This document shows, one piece after another, positions 52,184 through 63,264 of a stretch of DNA of 64,000 bases. The translations under genes and the position numbers were made by a program. The stretch lies in the NCBI RefSeq assembly GCF_003286085.1, contig NW_020825496.1:1-64000 (forward strand), in the 5' to 3' direction. The stretch comes from Drosophila persimilis. Lineage: Eukaryota > Arthropoda > Insecta > Diptera > Drosophilidae. The notes under the pieces are model-generated. The model saw only the letters and a program-made list of their open reading frames with translations, did no database searches and was not told where the DNA came from. The stretch's first letter is position 1. Every line of letters begins with the position of its first letter.

Positions 52184-52714
52184 ATTAAATAACTGCGGTA
52201 GCGGATTGTGTTTTTAAAAAGTTTTTATTTTACTTCGAACTTCACTGATATAGATTTAAGTAGAGGGTCACAAAGGAATTCCGGGCCAAGGGATTGCGCG
52301 ATCTTAATTTTTAGCTAGACTTTGCGGTGTCGCTGCTGGATCAAGACTGACTTGAACTTTCTGATCTTTGCATCGTTGATCCCTTTCGGGAATCGATTTT
52401 CTATAAACATTTCAATTGATTTCGCCATCCCGAGTATTGGATTTCGTCATCCAAAGAGAGAACTGTAAAATGCCTAAAGTGCAGGATCTGCAGAAAGCCG
52501 GGAGTGAGATTGTTTATGAGAAGCCGGGTGTGGGCAAACATTGGTTTTCCATTTAGGCGAGTGTCAAAGATTGGGATTGCGGCGGGGGCGCTTGAGATTG
52601 TACATCTTAGAAATCACTTAGGCGGAGGCCCAAGATTGAAATTGTTTTCGTTTTGGAAAGCCAAAGATTGCTTACAACTCGTATAAGAGCTCAATAGAAT
52701 TGGGTACGTTAACT
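52183..52714 (-). repeat. GYP1-A 5' LTR
   Basis: 532 bases, aligned over its whole length with 58810-59341 and 63264-63795. Minus-strand ends are AGTTAACGTACCC and …AATT. It is followed by TGTA, as at the GYP1-B insertion. Confidence 0.9.
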
Positions 52715-53226
52715 TGTACATATAACTGTTGCGTCCAAATAGCGGTTCACATATGTCTGTATGTGTCGATATGTATGTATATATGTGTGTTTAGTTATAT
52801 TTATGCCATTACTAATAAAATACATGCAATCAAGCTCAACTATATGTATATCATACGTCTGTGCCTAGAATTGAAGGCGATGTGCAATGTTTTCAGCACA
52901 AGACACCTCAAAGAGAGATCTGAATGTCTTTTGCTCAGCCTTCAATTTTCTGCACAAATACCTCTGATTCCTCTTTTGGATCTTTGAATCCAACTGCTAC
53001 TTTCCTGTCTTTATCGCAGGGCATCCCTCGGCGGTAGCAGAAATATGCACAAAAATTATTGTTGGCGCGACCGACGCGATGATATATTTTACAAATTGAT
53101 TGCCGATTGCACACACACACGACGCGGGCAACGAATATGTTTGCATATGTATACTGCAATTTCTTGTGTCACTGTCACTTATTGTTGTTGCCTATAATTC
53201 ACTTTACAGTCCACCCGGGGGCGCCA
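52715..53226 (+). repeat. Duplicate of the Eogt 3' flank
   Basis: GTACATATAACTGTTGCGTCC… matches 41872-41944 and continues beyond the point where BEL-B cut the first copy. A minus-strand ORF (53159-52935, 74 codons, …GMPCDKDRKVAVGFKDP…) lies in it; it could be a 5' exon of the neighbouring gene but I do not recognise it. Confidence 0.7.
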
Positions 53227-54618
53227 TGAAAAATTAGAAGAGTTTTTATACCCGATACTCAAAATGAGTATTGGGGTATATTAGATTTGTGGTAAAAGTG
53301 GATGTGTGTAACGTCCAGAAGGAATCGTTTCCGACCCCATAAAGTATATATATTCTTGATCAGCATCAATAGCCGAGTCGATTGAGCCATGTCTGTCTGT
53401 CCGTCTGTCCGTCCGTCCGTCTGTCCGTCCCCTTCAGCGCCTAATGCTCAAAGACTATAAGAGCTAGAGCAACGATGTTTTGGATCCAGACTTCTGTGAT
53501 ATGTCACTGCTACAAAAATATTTAAAAACTTTGCCCCGCCCACTTCCGCCCCCACAAAGGGCGAAAATCTGTGGCATCCACAATTTTAAAGATACGAGAA
53601 AACAAAAAACGCAGAATCGTAGAGAATGACCATATCTTTTAGACTGCAGAATCTGAATTAGATCGTATTACTATTATAGCCAGCATCAAGAAAACAATTT
53701 CATTTTTTCTCGCCCTGTCTCTCTCTAACACACAGGTAGCATAGGCGGCTTTGCTTAGAGTAAAACATTAGCGCCTAGATCTCAGAGACTATAAAAGCTA
53801 GAGCAACCAAATTTGGTATCCACACTCCTAATATATCGGACCGAGACGAGTTTGTTTCAAAATTTCCCCCTTCCGCCCCCGCAAAGAATGCAAATCTGGG
53901 GATATTCACAAATCTCAGAGACTATTAAAGCTGGAGTAACCAAATTTGGTATCCGCACTTCTGTTAGATCTCACTATAAAACGTATATCTCAAAATTTCG
54001 CCCCACCCCCTTCCGCCCACACAAAGGACGAAAATCTGTTGCATCCACAATATTGCAGATTTGAGAAAACTAAAAACGCAGAATCATAGATAACGACCAT
54101 ATCTATCAGATTGCTGAATCTGAATCAGATCAGATCATTTTTATAGCCAAAGGAAACAAATCAATTTGCAGTGGCTACGCAGCGCGTGACGTCACGCTCA
54201 GACTGATTTTCTGTCTCTCTCGCACGCACTCTTTGTGGTGTCGTTTAATATTAGCGGCGTCTGCCGGAGGAGAGCCATACTGACTTAGTATCGGGTATAG
54301 CCGTAGAGTTGCGGTGTCCGCAGCAACTCACAACGTTCCCCCTCGTTTTAATTGAATTACCGAAACTTTGGGTGGCTGTAATTTAAATTATTTATTTGGC
54401 GGGGCGAAAAAATTGATACGCTCGATCTAATTCAAGGTTGGCGAACAACTATATTTTCTTCACAATTGCTCTAGCTAACCTACGGTGGCAAAGCGGGGCG
54501 AATTCGCCAAGAGCGAGAGAGCGAGCTTTTATTGCGCTCCCGCTTTGCCCTAGCCTAACTTACACTAGACTTCATAATTAAGATCAATAACTAATAATGG
54601 ATGGTAGGTCACGCAACA
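53227..54618 (-). mobile_element. BEL-C family 3' end carrying an ISY
   Basis: It starts TGAAAAATTAGAAGAG and, after the ISY, continues AATTGAATTACCG…GGTCACGCAACA, matching 36488-36790. It retains only the LTR/3' end with the last pol codons and stops where GYP2-associated sequence begins. Confidence 0.8.
53245..54348 (+). mobile_element. ISY inside the BEL-C family end
   Basis: TTATACCCGATACTC…CCCCCTCGTTT. The empty version of the site is at 36503-36515 (GAGTGTTTCTAATTGAATTACC). It belongs to the same sequence type as ISY-1 (GAGAGAGACAGGGCG present in reverse at about 53716). Confidence 0.9.
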
Positions 54619-54817
54619 ATGATTCTGTTCTTCCGACTTTTTGTTCAACTTTCTGCTTCTACTTCCAACAACCGACTCCCATATCGATAACCCCTTATCG
54701 GTTAGGTCTTTTAAACATCGGTTAAGTCTGGTTATATCGGTTAGGTCTTATCGATGGTATCTTACGTTCAAATGTTAATTTAGATGGCATAGTGTTAACT
54801 GCTTGATACACTGTCCT

Positions 54818-55063
54818 TTACATTCGGCCCTCCTGCTCATCTTCATCTGTCCCAGATGATAATATATCCTCGTTCTCTGAGAAAAAACGCCATAGCTTCA
54901 TATTGTCACTGCTCGTTGCGGTGATGTTTGGCCCCTCGACTTGAGCAACCTTTCTGACGTCGTAGCGACCGTTCCGCTTTACCTTGGTGACTTCATATAT
55001 GCCTAGATACTCGCTGGCCAGCTTGCGTCCTGCGACGAACTGCGTCCTCTTGATCGCGACCAT
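54818..55063 (-). pseudogene. GYP2 integrase C-terminus
   Basis: 81 codons (VAIKRTQFVAGRKLASEYLG…YDVRKV) form the SH3-like end of the integrase. A stop codon separates it from the catalytic part ending at 55094. Confidence 0.75.
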
Positions 55064-55093
55064 GTCTCCTAGTCTGTAGCCGTGCTCAGGTCG

Positions 55094-55837
55094 TTATTTT
55101 TTATCATAATAGCGCTTGTACAGCTCTTGCGCCTTCTCAATGTTTTGTTTCGCTTGGTCACGCAGTTCTTGGCGCTCGTTGTTAAACTTCATAACCAACT
55201 CCTCGTTGAGAACCTCCAATAGTCGACTTTCAGCTTGTCTGTGCATCTTTGTCCCAAACATGACCTCGAATGGCGACGACTTCAACGTAGAATGCACATG
55301 CGAATTAATCGCCATCTGAACCTGTGGCACATGCTTGTACCACTTCGTTGACTCCTGAGCTGAGAGCTTTGTGATGATACCCAAAATTGAACGGTTCACC
55401 CGCTCAATCTGACCGTTGCCTCTCGCCAGACCTGTCGTTGTACACACATGTTCGACTTTGTTCTCGTTGAGAAGCTCGCTGAATGAGTTGGATGTAAACG
55501 CTGCTCCTCTGTCGCTGACTATGCGCTTGAGAAAACCAAATGACCAATCTCTCAGCCTCTTCACAACTTCTTCGTGACCTGTTGACTTAGTTGGGAACAG
55601 CCACACAAACTTGGAGAATGCATCTACCACAGCAAAAATGTACTTGTATTGCTTGGCTGTCGCATCCATTGGTTCCAAATGATCAACGTGCAGCGTGTAT
55701 AGTGGTGTGTTACCCTTGTCAATGCAATGAAGATAGCCTTCTTGTTTGCCCAACTTTTTGCTGAAAATTATACAACTGATACAATTAGTAATCAACTTAT
55801 TTACTTTCCGTTCAAGGTGCGGAATCCAGTATTGCTA
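55094..55837 (-). pseudogene. GYP2 integrase core
   Basis: The zinc-finger cysteines (CISCIIFSKK) are followed by the catalytic core with Asp in LHVDHLEP, Asp in VSDRGAAF and Glu in GQIERVN. A TAG at 55835-55837 cuts it from the upstream frame. The DDE residues are intact. Confidence 0.82.
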
Positions 55838-57150
55838 CTGAACTGTGTGCATTGTCTTCGCTGTGGAGAAATGACCAACTTCATGCGATCCTTGAATGAT
55901 TTCCCTTTCCATCAGCCTTGGAATCACCAATACGTCATTGCCATTTACAGATTTGAAGAGAAGACCTCCTTTTAGCTTGTAGTCTTGATATGGGTGCTGC
56001 TTCAGGATCTCAACTGAGGCTTTGATGAAATCGTCATCCTGCTGTGCTTTCTTTATCCGAGCTGTTAGCTCCGTCGTCACGAATATGCATGTCTGCGGAA
56101 AACGACTGAGACAGTCCACGTGTCTCATTCTGTCCCCTGGGCGGTGTACTGCTTTGAATGTAAAGTCCTCCATATACAGAATCCACTGGGAAACTTCTCT
56201 GGGTATATCTGCTTTCGTTGTTGTCTGCTTAAACGCCGCAGAGTCATTGGCAAGATCAAATTTAATCCCCAACAGGTAGTGACGAAACTTCTTGAGTGCG
56301 AGGTATGCAGCTTTGACCTCCAAATAGTAACTGTGACGTTTGGACTCAGCTTGTGTAGTCTTTTTACTCCAATAGTAAATCGGGTGGAAATTGCCATCAA
56401 ACTGCTGCAAGAAAACTGCTCCGAAACCTTCTTTGGATGCATCCGTGTGGAGTTCCGTTGGCGCTTCTCGTGAGTATACATGTAATACAGGGGTATTATT
56501 AAGGTTTGTAGCGACTGTTGCTCTGCTTCGCCAATGTTGAAAACTAAATTCGTGAGCGGCCGGGCAACTTGTGCATAGCCAGGGATGAACTTTCTGAAAA
56601 AGCCTGTGAGTCCCAGAAATACTTGAACTGCTTTAATGTCTTTTGGCGTAGCAAACCGACTGACAGCTGCTGTCTTCTCTTTGCCGGGCCAGATTCTCCC
56701 GTCCTCAATGATATGGCCCAGAAAGCTAATGCGTGGCTGCATGTAGCTACATTTCTTCCACTTGATCTTTAGGCCAAATTGCGCAGCTGTCTCCAGAACC
56801 AACTTCGTCTTCCTCATGCATACCTCGGGCGACGCGGCGTAAACAATTATGTCGTCCATATAAAGCTGCATAATGTCAGAGTTGATTAATTCTTCAAAAA
56901 TATAGCTTACGAAACGAATGAACGCAGCTGGCGAGTTCTTGAATCCGAAAGGCGTTTTATTAAACTCGAATAATCCCTCCTTTGTGAGGAAGGCCGTATA
57001 CGACTTGCTTTGCTCTTCCATAGGCACATGGAAAAATCCGTTTTCAAGGTCCATTATGGTAAGCCCCTTAGCCGACTGCAGCTTTTCCAAGACTTCCTCC
57101 ATGATCGGGACTGGGAAGCAGTCCAGCAATACCATGCTGTTTAACTTCCT
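55838..57150 (-). pseudogene. GYP2 reverse transcriptase and RNase H
   Basis: RT palm (MDLENGFFHVPM) and catalytic LYMDDIIVYA are in the frame 57135-56125. RNase H and the connecting domain (YYWSKKTTQAESK…, DCLSRFP) are in the frame 56410-55838. The switch between frames lies near 56,400-56,520, so at least one indel is present. A TAG at 57151-57153 replaces the expected tyrosine of VDYRKLN. Confidence 0.82.
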
Positions 57151-57852
57151 CTAGTCTACGCAAACTCTAAGTGTACCATCTTTTTTCTTCACGACGACAA
57201 CTCTGCTCGCTACATTTGAAGACGACTTGCGCACGATTCCTTGCTCGATCCATTCTTCGACTTGCTTCTTTACGGCACTGGCTTCGTCTGTCGATAAACG
57301 ACTCGGTGAGTGATGAAACGGCTTGATTACTCCGTCGGGAACTATCTTCAGTTGAATTGGAGACTGCTTTGCAACTTCTGTGAGCATTTGGTAACTGTTT
57401 CTTATCATCTGTTCAACGTCTTTTCGATATTGCGGTGGAGCTACAAAGGATGACTCTTCAGTTACATTATATATAAGAGCATGCTCATCTGTTGGCACAG
57501 GATCTGCGTCATGCTTCAAGAACGTGTATCCTTGCATATCAGCGACGAAACGGAACTTTTTAATGAAATCATGCCCCAAAAGTGCGTCGAAATCAATCTG
57601 GCTACTGGGGACTACTAAAAACTTCTGTGTGGTCTGCAACTTATCCACCGTAACTTCTGAATTAAAGTATCCAACAGGCTTTGTTGATATCTGACCCAGA
57701 CCGCGCAACACAGTTGTGCACTTCAAAAGTTTAACGTTTTTCATGGTCTTCAACATACTCTCTTTGATTATAGTTACATCTGACCCTGTATCCACAAGAC
57801 AGTCAACTACAATGCCGTTTATTTGAATTTTTTTCATGCGACTGCGATCCAA
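57151..57852 (-). pseudogene. GYP2 protease and RT start
   Basis: 233 codons. The aspartic protease has CLVDTGSDVTII near residue 16 and ALLGHDFIKKF near residue 90. The RT fingers follow (KKKDGTLRVCVD), cut by the TAG at 57151. Confidence 0.82.
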
Positions 57853-57864
57853 AATGACGCGAAC

Positions 57865-58699
57865 TTAATCAACTTTATCAGCTTCATAAGGACAGTTACG
57901 CGAAATGTGACCATTCTGATTGCACTTAAAACACTTCGTTTCGGCTTTGCAGTCTTTGCGTTTGTGTTCTCCTGATCCACAGTTATAGCAATATTCTTTT
58001 TTACCGCTTTGCCCACTTTGCTGCTTGAAACTCATTTTATGCTGTTCGTTATTGCCCTTCTTCTCAGATATGTTCAAACGATCATAGATATCTAACTCTT
58101 CTTTCAAGGCCCTGAAGGTCTTACAGCGATACATGGCATACTTATACTCTTTTCTTATGTCCAGACCGTTCACAATATGGCTTATAACAGCCGCGTCTTC
58201 AACATGTCCGACTGCTGCTATTTTTCTCATCTGCAGCAAGTACTCGTGCATCGACTCACTACTCTTCCTCTTTCTTTCTTGCAGCAGCTTATGAATATCT
58301 GCACTGATATAGCTACATGTGAATTCATCAAATAATACGTTCTTGAGTTCCTCATAGGTGCACACGCATTCTGCTTCAAGGAAAAGCTTAGCTGCACCGG
58401 TCATTTTTCCTCTGGCCTGCACATACTTTTGCTTTTCAGTAAGCTCATATGCGTCGGGATTTTTCATCACAATCGCTCACAACTTTTGTAAAATTATCTG
58501 CAGCGATCTTCATTTCTCGTTGCTCATCGCAAAGCACTTTCAAACTTAGCAACTTTATCATTTGATCAATCTTGTCATCAGTATTGTTTTCCGCATTTTC
58601 TAAATCTTCCATCTCGTTTGCACTCGGGCGCGACGTTCCTGGTACAGCTTCTTCCTTCTCTCTCTCTTTCCAGTGCAACGGCGGCGGTGTTTGCATCAT
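57865..58699 (-). pseudogene. GYP2 gag, one frameshift
   Basis: The N-terminal frame (58699-58445, MMQTPPPLHWKERE…) overlaps the main frame (58470-57865), so a single indel near 58,450-58,470 separates them. The main part has a gag core and two canonical zinc knuckles, CYNCGSGEHKRKDC and CFKCNQNGHISRNC. Gag ends just before the protease. Confidence 0.8.
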
Positions 58700-58809
58700 T
58701 TTGCGGCTCTTTTCGACTTGTGTCTGTGTACCCGACGAGTGCTGGTCTTTTCTGTTTATAAGGGTGTATCACACACAACGTGTCTGTGCGTGTTTTTTCT
58801 GCTTATGTA

Positions 58810-59341
58810 AATTAAACAACTGCGGTAGCGGATTGTGTTTTTAAAAAGTTTTTATTTTACTTCGAACTTCACTGATATAGATTTAAGTAGAGGGTCACAA
58901 AGGAATTCCGGGCCAAGGGATTGCGCGATCTTAATATTTAGCTAGACTTTGCGGTGTCGCTGCTGGATCAAGACTGATTTGAACTTTCTGATCTTTGCAT
59001 CGTTGATCCCTTTCGGGAATCGTTTTTCTATAAACATTTCAATTGATTTCGCCATCCCGAGTATTAGATTTCGTCATCCAAAGAGAGAACTGTAAAAGGC
59101 CTAAAGTGCAGGATCTGCAGAAAGCCGGGAGTGAGATTGTTTATGAGAAGCCGGGTGTGGGCAAACATTGGTTTTCCATTTAGGCGAGTGTCAAAGAATG
59201 GGATTGCGGCGGGGGCGCTTGAGATTGTACATCTTAGAAATCAATTAGGCGGAGGCCCAAGATTGAAATTGTTTTCGTTTTGGAAAACCAAAGATTGTTT
59301 ACAACTCGTATAAGAGCTCAATGGAATTGGGTACGTTAACT
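58810..59341 (-). repeat. GYP1-B 3' LTR
   Basis: It starts AATTAAACAACTGCGG on the plus strand after the TGTA duplication and ends GGGTACGTTAACT. Minus-strand GGGGGG just inside (59342-59347) is the polypurine tract. Confidence 0.92.
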
Positions 59342-59351
59342 CCCCCCATTC

Positions 59352-62132
59352 TTAAATGTTTCGTCCCGATACATTTTGAAGTTCTGATAGAGCTCTAATT
59401 TCTTCTGACAGTATTTGAATGTTGCTTTCTACTATTTCTTCTGACGGTATTCTTATTGATTTAATAAGTACAAATTTGGTTAATTTATAGCAGAAGTAAA
59501 ATAACATTAACAATATCAAAATGATTAAAAATAATGTTGTTAATGGTAAGGCCGTATTACCTAATGTTATAAGGGGATTTAAAATATTAACATTATCAAA
59601 AGAAAATTGCTTATCATTCGATTGTATATAATCAACTAATTCAAAATCGCTATATCTATGATGCGATATATATTTTAGAATTTTACCCTTATCATTTATG
59701 TGGGTTAAATTATTTATTACAATTATGTTGTTGAATATAAGGAGATACGATCCTAACAAAGTAGTATTGTCTACGATATTTTTGCCTGAAACTAATATGG
59801 CACCATCCTGAATGATGTCTATTTCTTTGTTTTTTTCCCTTTTTTTAGTGCAGTTGGCTTTAAAGCCATTAAGTAAATTGGTGAAACAGGTACTCTTTAA
59901 ATTTATTTGTGCGTAATTGTTAAAAGTTTCACTTTTAAAATTATTCATTAAATAGTATTTCTCCTTACATTCACAAACTTTTTCACTTATTACTAACATT
60001 CCATCATTTTGTGAGATGGCTCTTGCATGGTAAAACTTGCAAATATCTTTAATTTGAGGATATTTCATGTAAATGATTATTAAATCTGCATTTCGAATTA
60101 TTTGAACCGTTGCAATGTCCAGCAGATCAGACAGTTCAACATTATGTTTTTCATGCTTATAAATGTCCTCTATTTCGTTTTTATTTAAAATTTTTGTATT
60201 GAAAATGTTTACTTTTAAGAGGGTTATGGTATCAACTAAATTTAGTAGGTCAAAAGTTATTAATTTTAAACGATGCTTTCTCAGTATCGTTTCTTCATTG
60301 AAGATGACATTTTTTAATGAATTTGATAGCAATTCAATTTCTTTGAAAAATTTGGAATTTATTACAAATTGTTTATTATTATTTTCAGTTAATTCATTTA
60401 CTTTATTTTGTATTTTCAAAAAGTCGTCATGATCAGGGCTGCCTGCTATCCATTTCCAAATGGTACCTAATTCATTTATTCCCCTTTCTTTCCGTTTTGG
60501 AACTAATTCAATATGTGCTATTAAACTGTCCTTTAAATTATTAAATGCTCCAATTGCTGGTTCATCCAGCTGTATTAATGTTTTCTTGGATGCCCTTCGT
60601 GAAACTTTCCCATTTACTCCGCTCAGATATTTTGTTAAAGGTTTGGCAATTGTGGCATAATTTCGGACAAATTTTCTGTAATACCCTGTTAGTCCTAAGA
60701 AGCTACGTAGCTCTCTGATATTTTTAGGAATTGGATAGTTTTGTATTGTGGAGATTTTGTCTGGATCTGTTTTAATGATATTTTGGGAAACAATGTATCC
60801 CAGAAATTTGGTTTCCAATTGAAAGAATTTAGACTTTTCTAGTGAAATTTTCATGTTAGCGTTTTGCAATATCTGAATTATATGAATTAGATCTTTATAA
60901 TGTTGTTCTATAGTTTTTGAAAATATTATTATATCGTCCATATAAACGTGACAAGTTTTCCCAACTTGTTCTCTAAGTATATCGTCCATTGCCCTTTGGA
61001 AAATTCTGGGAGCGTTCGTCAATCCCATAGGCATTCTTAGAAATTCATATTTGCCGTTATTTATGGAAAAAGATGTTTTTTCAATATCTGATTCCCTCAT
61101 TAAAATCTGATAGAAACCTGACTCTAAATCAATGGCCGAGAAATATTTCGCTTTACCTAAATTGGCAAGGATTACTGAAGGATCTTGCATAGGGTATCTA
61201 TCCGGTATAGTGTTTTCATTAAGTTTCTTAAAGTCTATTACTAATCTATGCTTAGGAGTTCCGTCCTTATTTACTCCCTTCTTTGGTACTACTATTACCG
61301 GTGAATTATATGGGCTTTTACTAGGTCTGATTATTCCTTCATCTAACATTTTACTTATTTCGTTATTAACGAAATCGTTAACCGAATAAGCGTATGGATA
61401 CTGCTTGCCATATACCGGTCTATCGTGTTCAGTGTTAATCTCTCCTTTTATATCCGTTCTGAACGGTAACTGTAAATTTATATTGGCATGGTCTTCTTCG
61501 ATGATAGATACCATTTTCTCTCTGAGATTTTCTAAATTGTCCTCTTTGTAGGTTATTGTGTTATACAATTTCATTTTTTTCAATTCAGAATTTGAATAAT
61601 TTTGAATGTCGGATATTTCTACGACGGCGCGTTCAGGATTTTTGCATCCCAAACTTTTAAATTGTTCATTGTCGGATAATTCAACGACGGCGTGTTCAGG
61701 ATATTTTAATCCCAAACTTCCTTCTACCTTTACTGAATCGCTTTTCATTTCTTTTTCTTCTTCAAAATATTTTTTTATTATATATTCCTTCAACGGATGG
61801 ATGGTTTTTCCTTCTATAAAGGTTAATTTGTTTAAAGAAAGGACCTCGTCATATATTAGTTTCTCCTCATTGTCTTTATAACTTAAAGTCCCCTTTCCTG
61901 TATTAATAACCGCTTCGATTTTTTTTAATAGGTTAAATCCTATTAGTAAATCTGCCTCCATTCCATCTATTTCATAAAACACTTGCTTTGTGTTGAAAAT
62001 TGTTATATTATGGAAATATTTAATTATTGAAAACCCATTCACTGTAGCAACTTTCTTATAAATTGGTAATTCTTTTTTATTGTCGTAAATTCCTTTTTTT
62101 ATATAACAGGAAGTTGCTCCCGTATCTATCAA
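59352..62132 (-). CDS. GYP1-B protease-RT-envelope fusion ORF
   Basis: One open frame of 926 codons. It begins at the protease active site (IDTGATSCYI), passes through two 22-residue repeats and RT with HRLVIDFKKLN and YMDDIIIFS (about residues 310 and 405), and reaches the thumb. At about residue 545 it jumps into the envelope at LVPKRKERGINELGT. The env part keeps the fusion-type segment, a long helical region and a C-terminal membrane span (TTLFLIILILLMLFYFCYK). RNase H and integrase are absent. The junction lies in GAATTAGT, an 8-base sequence found at both break points in GYP1-A. The frame is open by deletion, not by repair; whether it is translated is unknown. Confidence 0.85.
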   Translation of the reverse strand: MIDTGATSCYIKKGIYDNKKELPIYKKVATVNGFSIIKYFHNITIFNTKQVFYEIDGMEADLLIGFNLLKKIEAVINTGKGTLSYKDNEEKLIYDEVLSLNKLTFIEGKTIHPLKEYIIKKYFEEEKEMKSDSVKVEGSLGLKYPEHAVVELSDNEQFKSLGCKNPERAVVEISDIQNYSNSELKKMKLYNTITYKEDNLENLREKMVSIIEEDHANINLQLPFRTDIKGEINTEHDRPVYGKQYPYAYSVNDFVNNEISKMLDEGIIRPSKSPYNSPVIVVPKKGVNKDGTPKHRLVIDFKKLNENTIPDRYPMQDPSVILANLGKAKYFSAIDLESGFYQILMRESDIEKTSFSINNGKYEFLRMPMGLTNAPRIFQRAMDDILREQVGKTCHVYMDDIIIFSKTIEQHYKDLIHIIQILQNANMKISLEKSKFFQLETKFLGYIVSQNIIKTDPDKISTIQNYPIPKNIRELRSFLGLTGYYRKFVRNYATIAKPLTKYLSGVNGKVSRRASKKTLIQLDEPAIGAFNNLKDSLIAHIELVPKRKERGINELGTIWKWIAGSPDHDDFLKIQNKVNELTENNNKQFVINSKFFKEIELLSNSLKNVIFNEETILRKHRLKLITFDLLNLVDTITLLKVNIFNTKILNKNEIEDIYKHEKHNVELSDLLDIATVQIIRNADLIIIYMKYPQIKDICKFYHARAISQNDGMLVISEKVCECKEKYYLMNNFKSETFNNYAQINLKSTCFTNLLNGFKANCTKKREKNKEIDIIQDGAILVSGKNIVDNTTLLGSYLLIFNNIIVINNLTHINDKGKILKYISHHRYSDFELVDYIQSNDKQFSFDNVNILNPLITLGNTALPLTTLFLIILILLMLFYFCYKLTKFVLIKSIRIPSEEIVESNIQILSEEIRALSELQNVSGRNI

Positions 62133-62185
62133 AACTTTTAATTCTCTGTTTATTTTTTTGTCTACTCTTTTTAGGTAGGGCAGAC

Positions 62186-62659
62186 CTACTTCGGGGGCTG
62201 ATCTAAAAAATGATCCTCCTCAATGTTATTTATCCTCATTGCTTTATTAGCCGGTTGTTCCGACATTTCGTTTAACTTTCGTTTCTGCGCTGGATTGTCG
62301 TTAGACTGATTATTCGGGACTACGTTTGCCCTAAAATGCTGGGCTTGGCTATAATTGTTATTATTTCTCCTAAAATAACCGTTAGTATTCTCCCGATAAT
62401 TTCTATTGTTATTATTTCCCCTGAATTGATTGCTGTTCTGTCGGTTCCGGATTTGTATCGATTCGTCTATTGTTTCTGCCTGATAATCTGATACCTGATC
62501 GGATTTAGTTTCTATTTGTTGTTTTAAATTTACAATTTGCTCTTGTACTTGTGAAATTTGAAGTGCTATCAATTGTTTGACCAGATCTGCTGTGAGATCG
62601 GTCCTTGCTTGAGAGTTAATCATTTTTAGTTTTTCAAAATCTAAAGTTAGCTGATCCAC
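62186..62659 (-). CDS. GYP1-B gag, internally deleted
   Basis: 157 codons against 414 in GYP1-A. The N-terminal coiled-coil-like part (to …YQAETIDE) is joined to the Asn/Arg-rich tail (SIQIRNRQNSNQ). The junction lies in TAGACGA, a 7-base sequence found at both break points in GYP1-A. The central gag core is gone, so it should not form particles alone. Confidence 0.82.
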   Translation of the reverse strand: MDQLTLDFEKLKMINSQARTDLTADLVKQLIALQISQVQEQIVNLKQQIETKSDQVSDYQAETIDESIQIRNRQNSNQFRGNNNNRNYRENTNGYFRRNNNNYSQAQHFRANVVPNNQSNDNPAQKRKLNEMSEQPANKAMRINNIEEDHFLDQPPK

Positions 62660-63246
62660 TTTTAATTTTTCTTATATGTTAGTTTTTATAATCTTATATA
62701 ACCTAATTGAACTTATATATTTATTAATGCAACTCTTGCTCACGAAATATCCGGTAGGGGTCGTCCTTCTTAGTTTGGCAGATCTTCGAACGGTTCTTCC
62801 TTCTTGATTTGTCTGACAGGTCTTCGAACGGGTCTTCCTTCTTAAATTTCTTTGACTAAATTTGTTTGACTGGGTCTTCTGGGGGTCTTCCTTCTTTGGC
62901 TTCGCTGATCGTTTCACTTTCTTTGTATTTTGGTTTTGTCGGTTTTGTTGGTTTTGTTTTTTAAAAACTTTGGGTTTCTTTGGTTTTTTTTGTATTTACG
63001 AATTGCCTTGATTAGCTTTTTGTTTTATTTGTATTTTGCGTTGTATTTGTATTTGTATTGTATATTGTATTTATTTTTGCACACCCTAAGCTCCGGTTTG
63101 TTTCCTTTTTATCTCACTTTCTTTATCTTATATCACACAGTCACTCCGCGTTTTTAAATTTGAAGGATTTATTCCATTAATTAATTGTCCTTCGGGTTTC
63201 GGCACGACGCAACACTTTTATCATTCGGTGTTTTTTATACAACGTC
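62660..63246 (-). other. GYP1-B leader
   Basis: Same composition as the GYP1-A leader. Here an 81-codon Lys/Arg-rich frame (62917-62672) spans the short repeats (KTRSKTCQTNQEGRTVRRS); it is probably a by-product of the repeats. Confidence 0.6.
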
Positions 63247-63264
63247 GCCCCACGTTGGGCGCCA
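63247..63264 (-). other. GYP1-B primer binding site (tRNA-Lys)
   Basis: Minus-strand TGGCGCCCAACGTGGGGC, sharing its first base with the end of the 5' LTR. Confidence 0.78.

Larger units (their letters stand above)
44666..52714 (-). mobile_element. GYP1-A: env-bearing gypsy element, 3' truncated, with ISY insertion
   Basis: Minus-strand order is 5' LTR (52183-52714), leader, gag, protease, RT/RNase H, integrase, env. The env end and 3' LTR are missing. An ISY splits env. The layout, LTR ends (AGTTAA…AATT), tRNA-Lys primer site and envelope gene are those of the gypsy/errantivirus lineage of insect endogenous retroviruses. Its LTR differs from those of GYP1-B at roughly a dozen of 532 positions. 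Confidence 0.9.

Noticed and set aside
52935-53159. 74-codon minus ORF in the Eogt 3' flank
   Set aside because: No recognised domain and no second copy to compare; mentioned only as a possible neighbouring exon.
62672-62917. 81-codon Lys/Arg-rich ORF in the GYP1-B leader
   Set aside because: Arises from short leader repeats; its basic composition is not evidence of a protamine.
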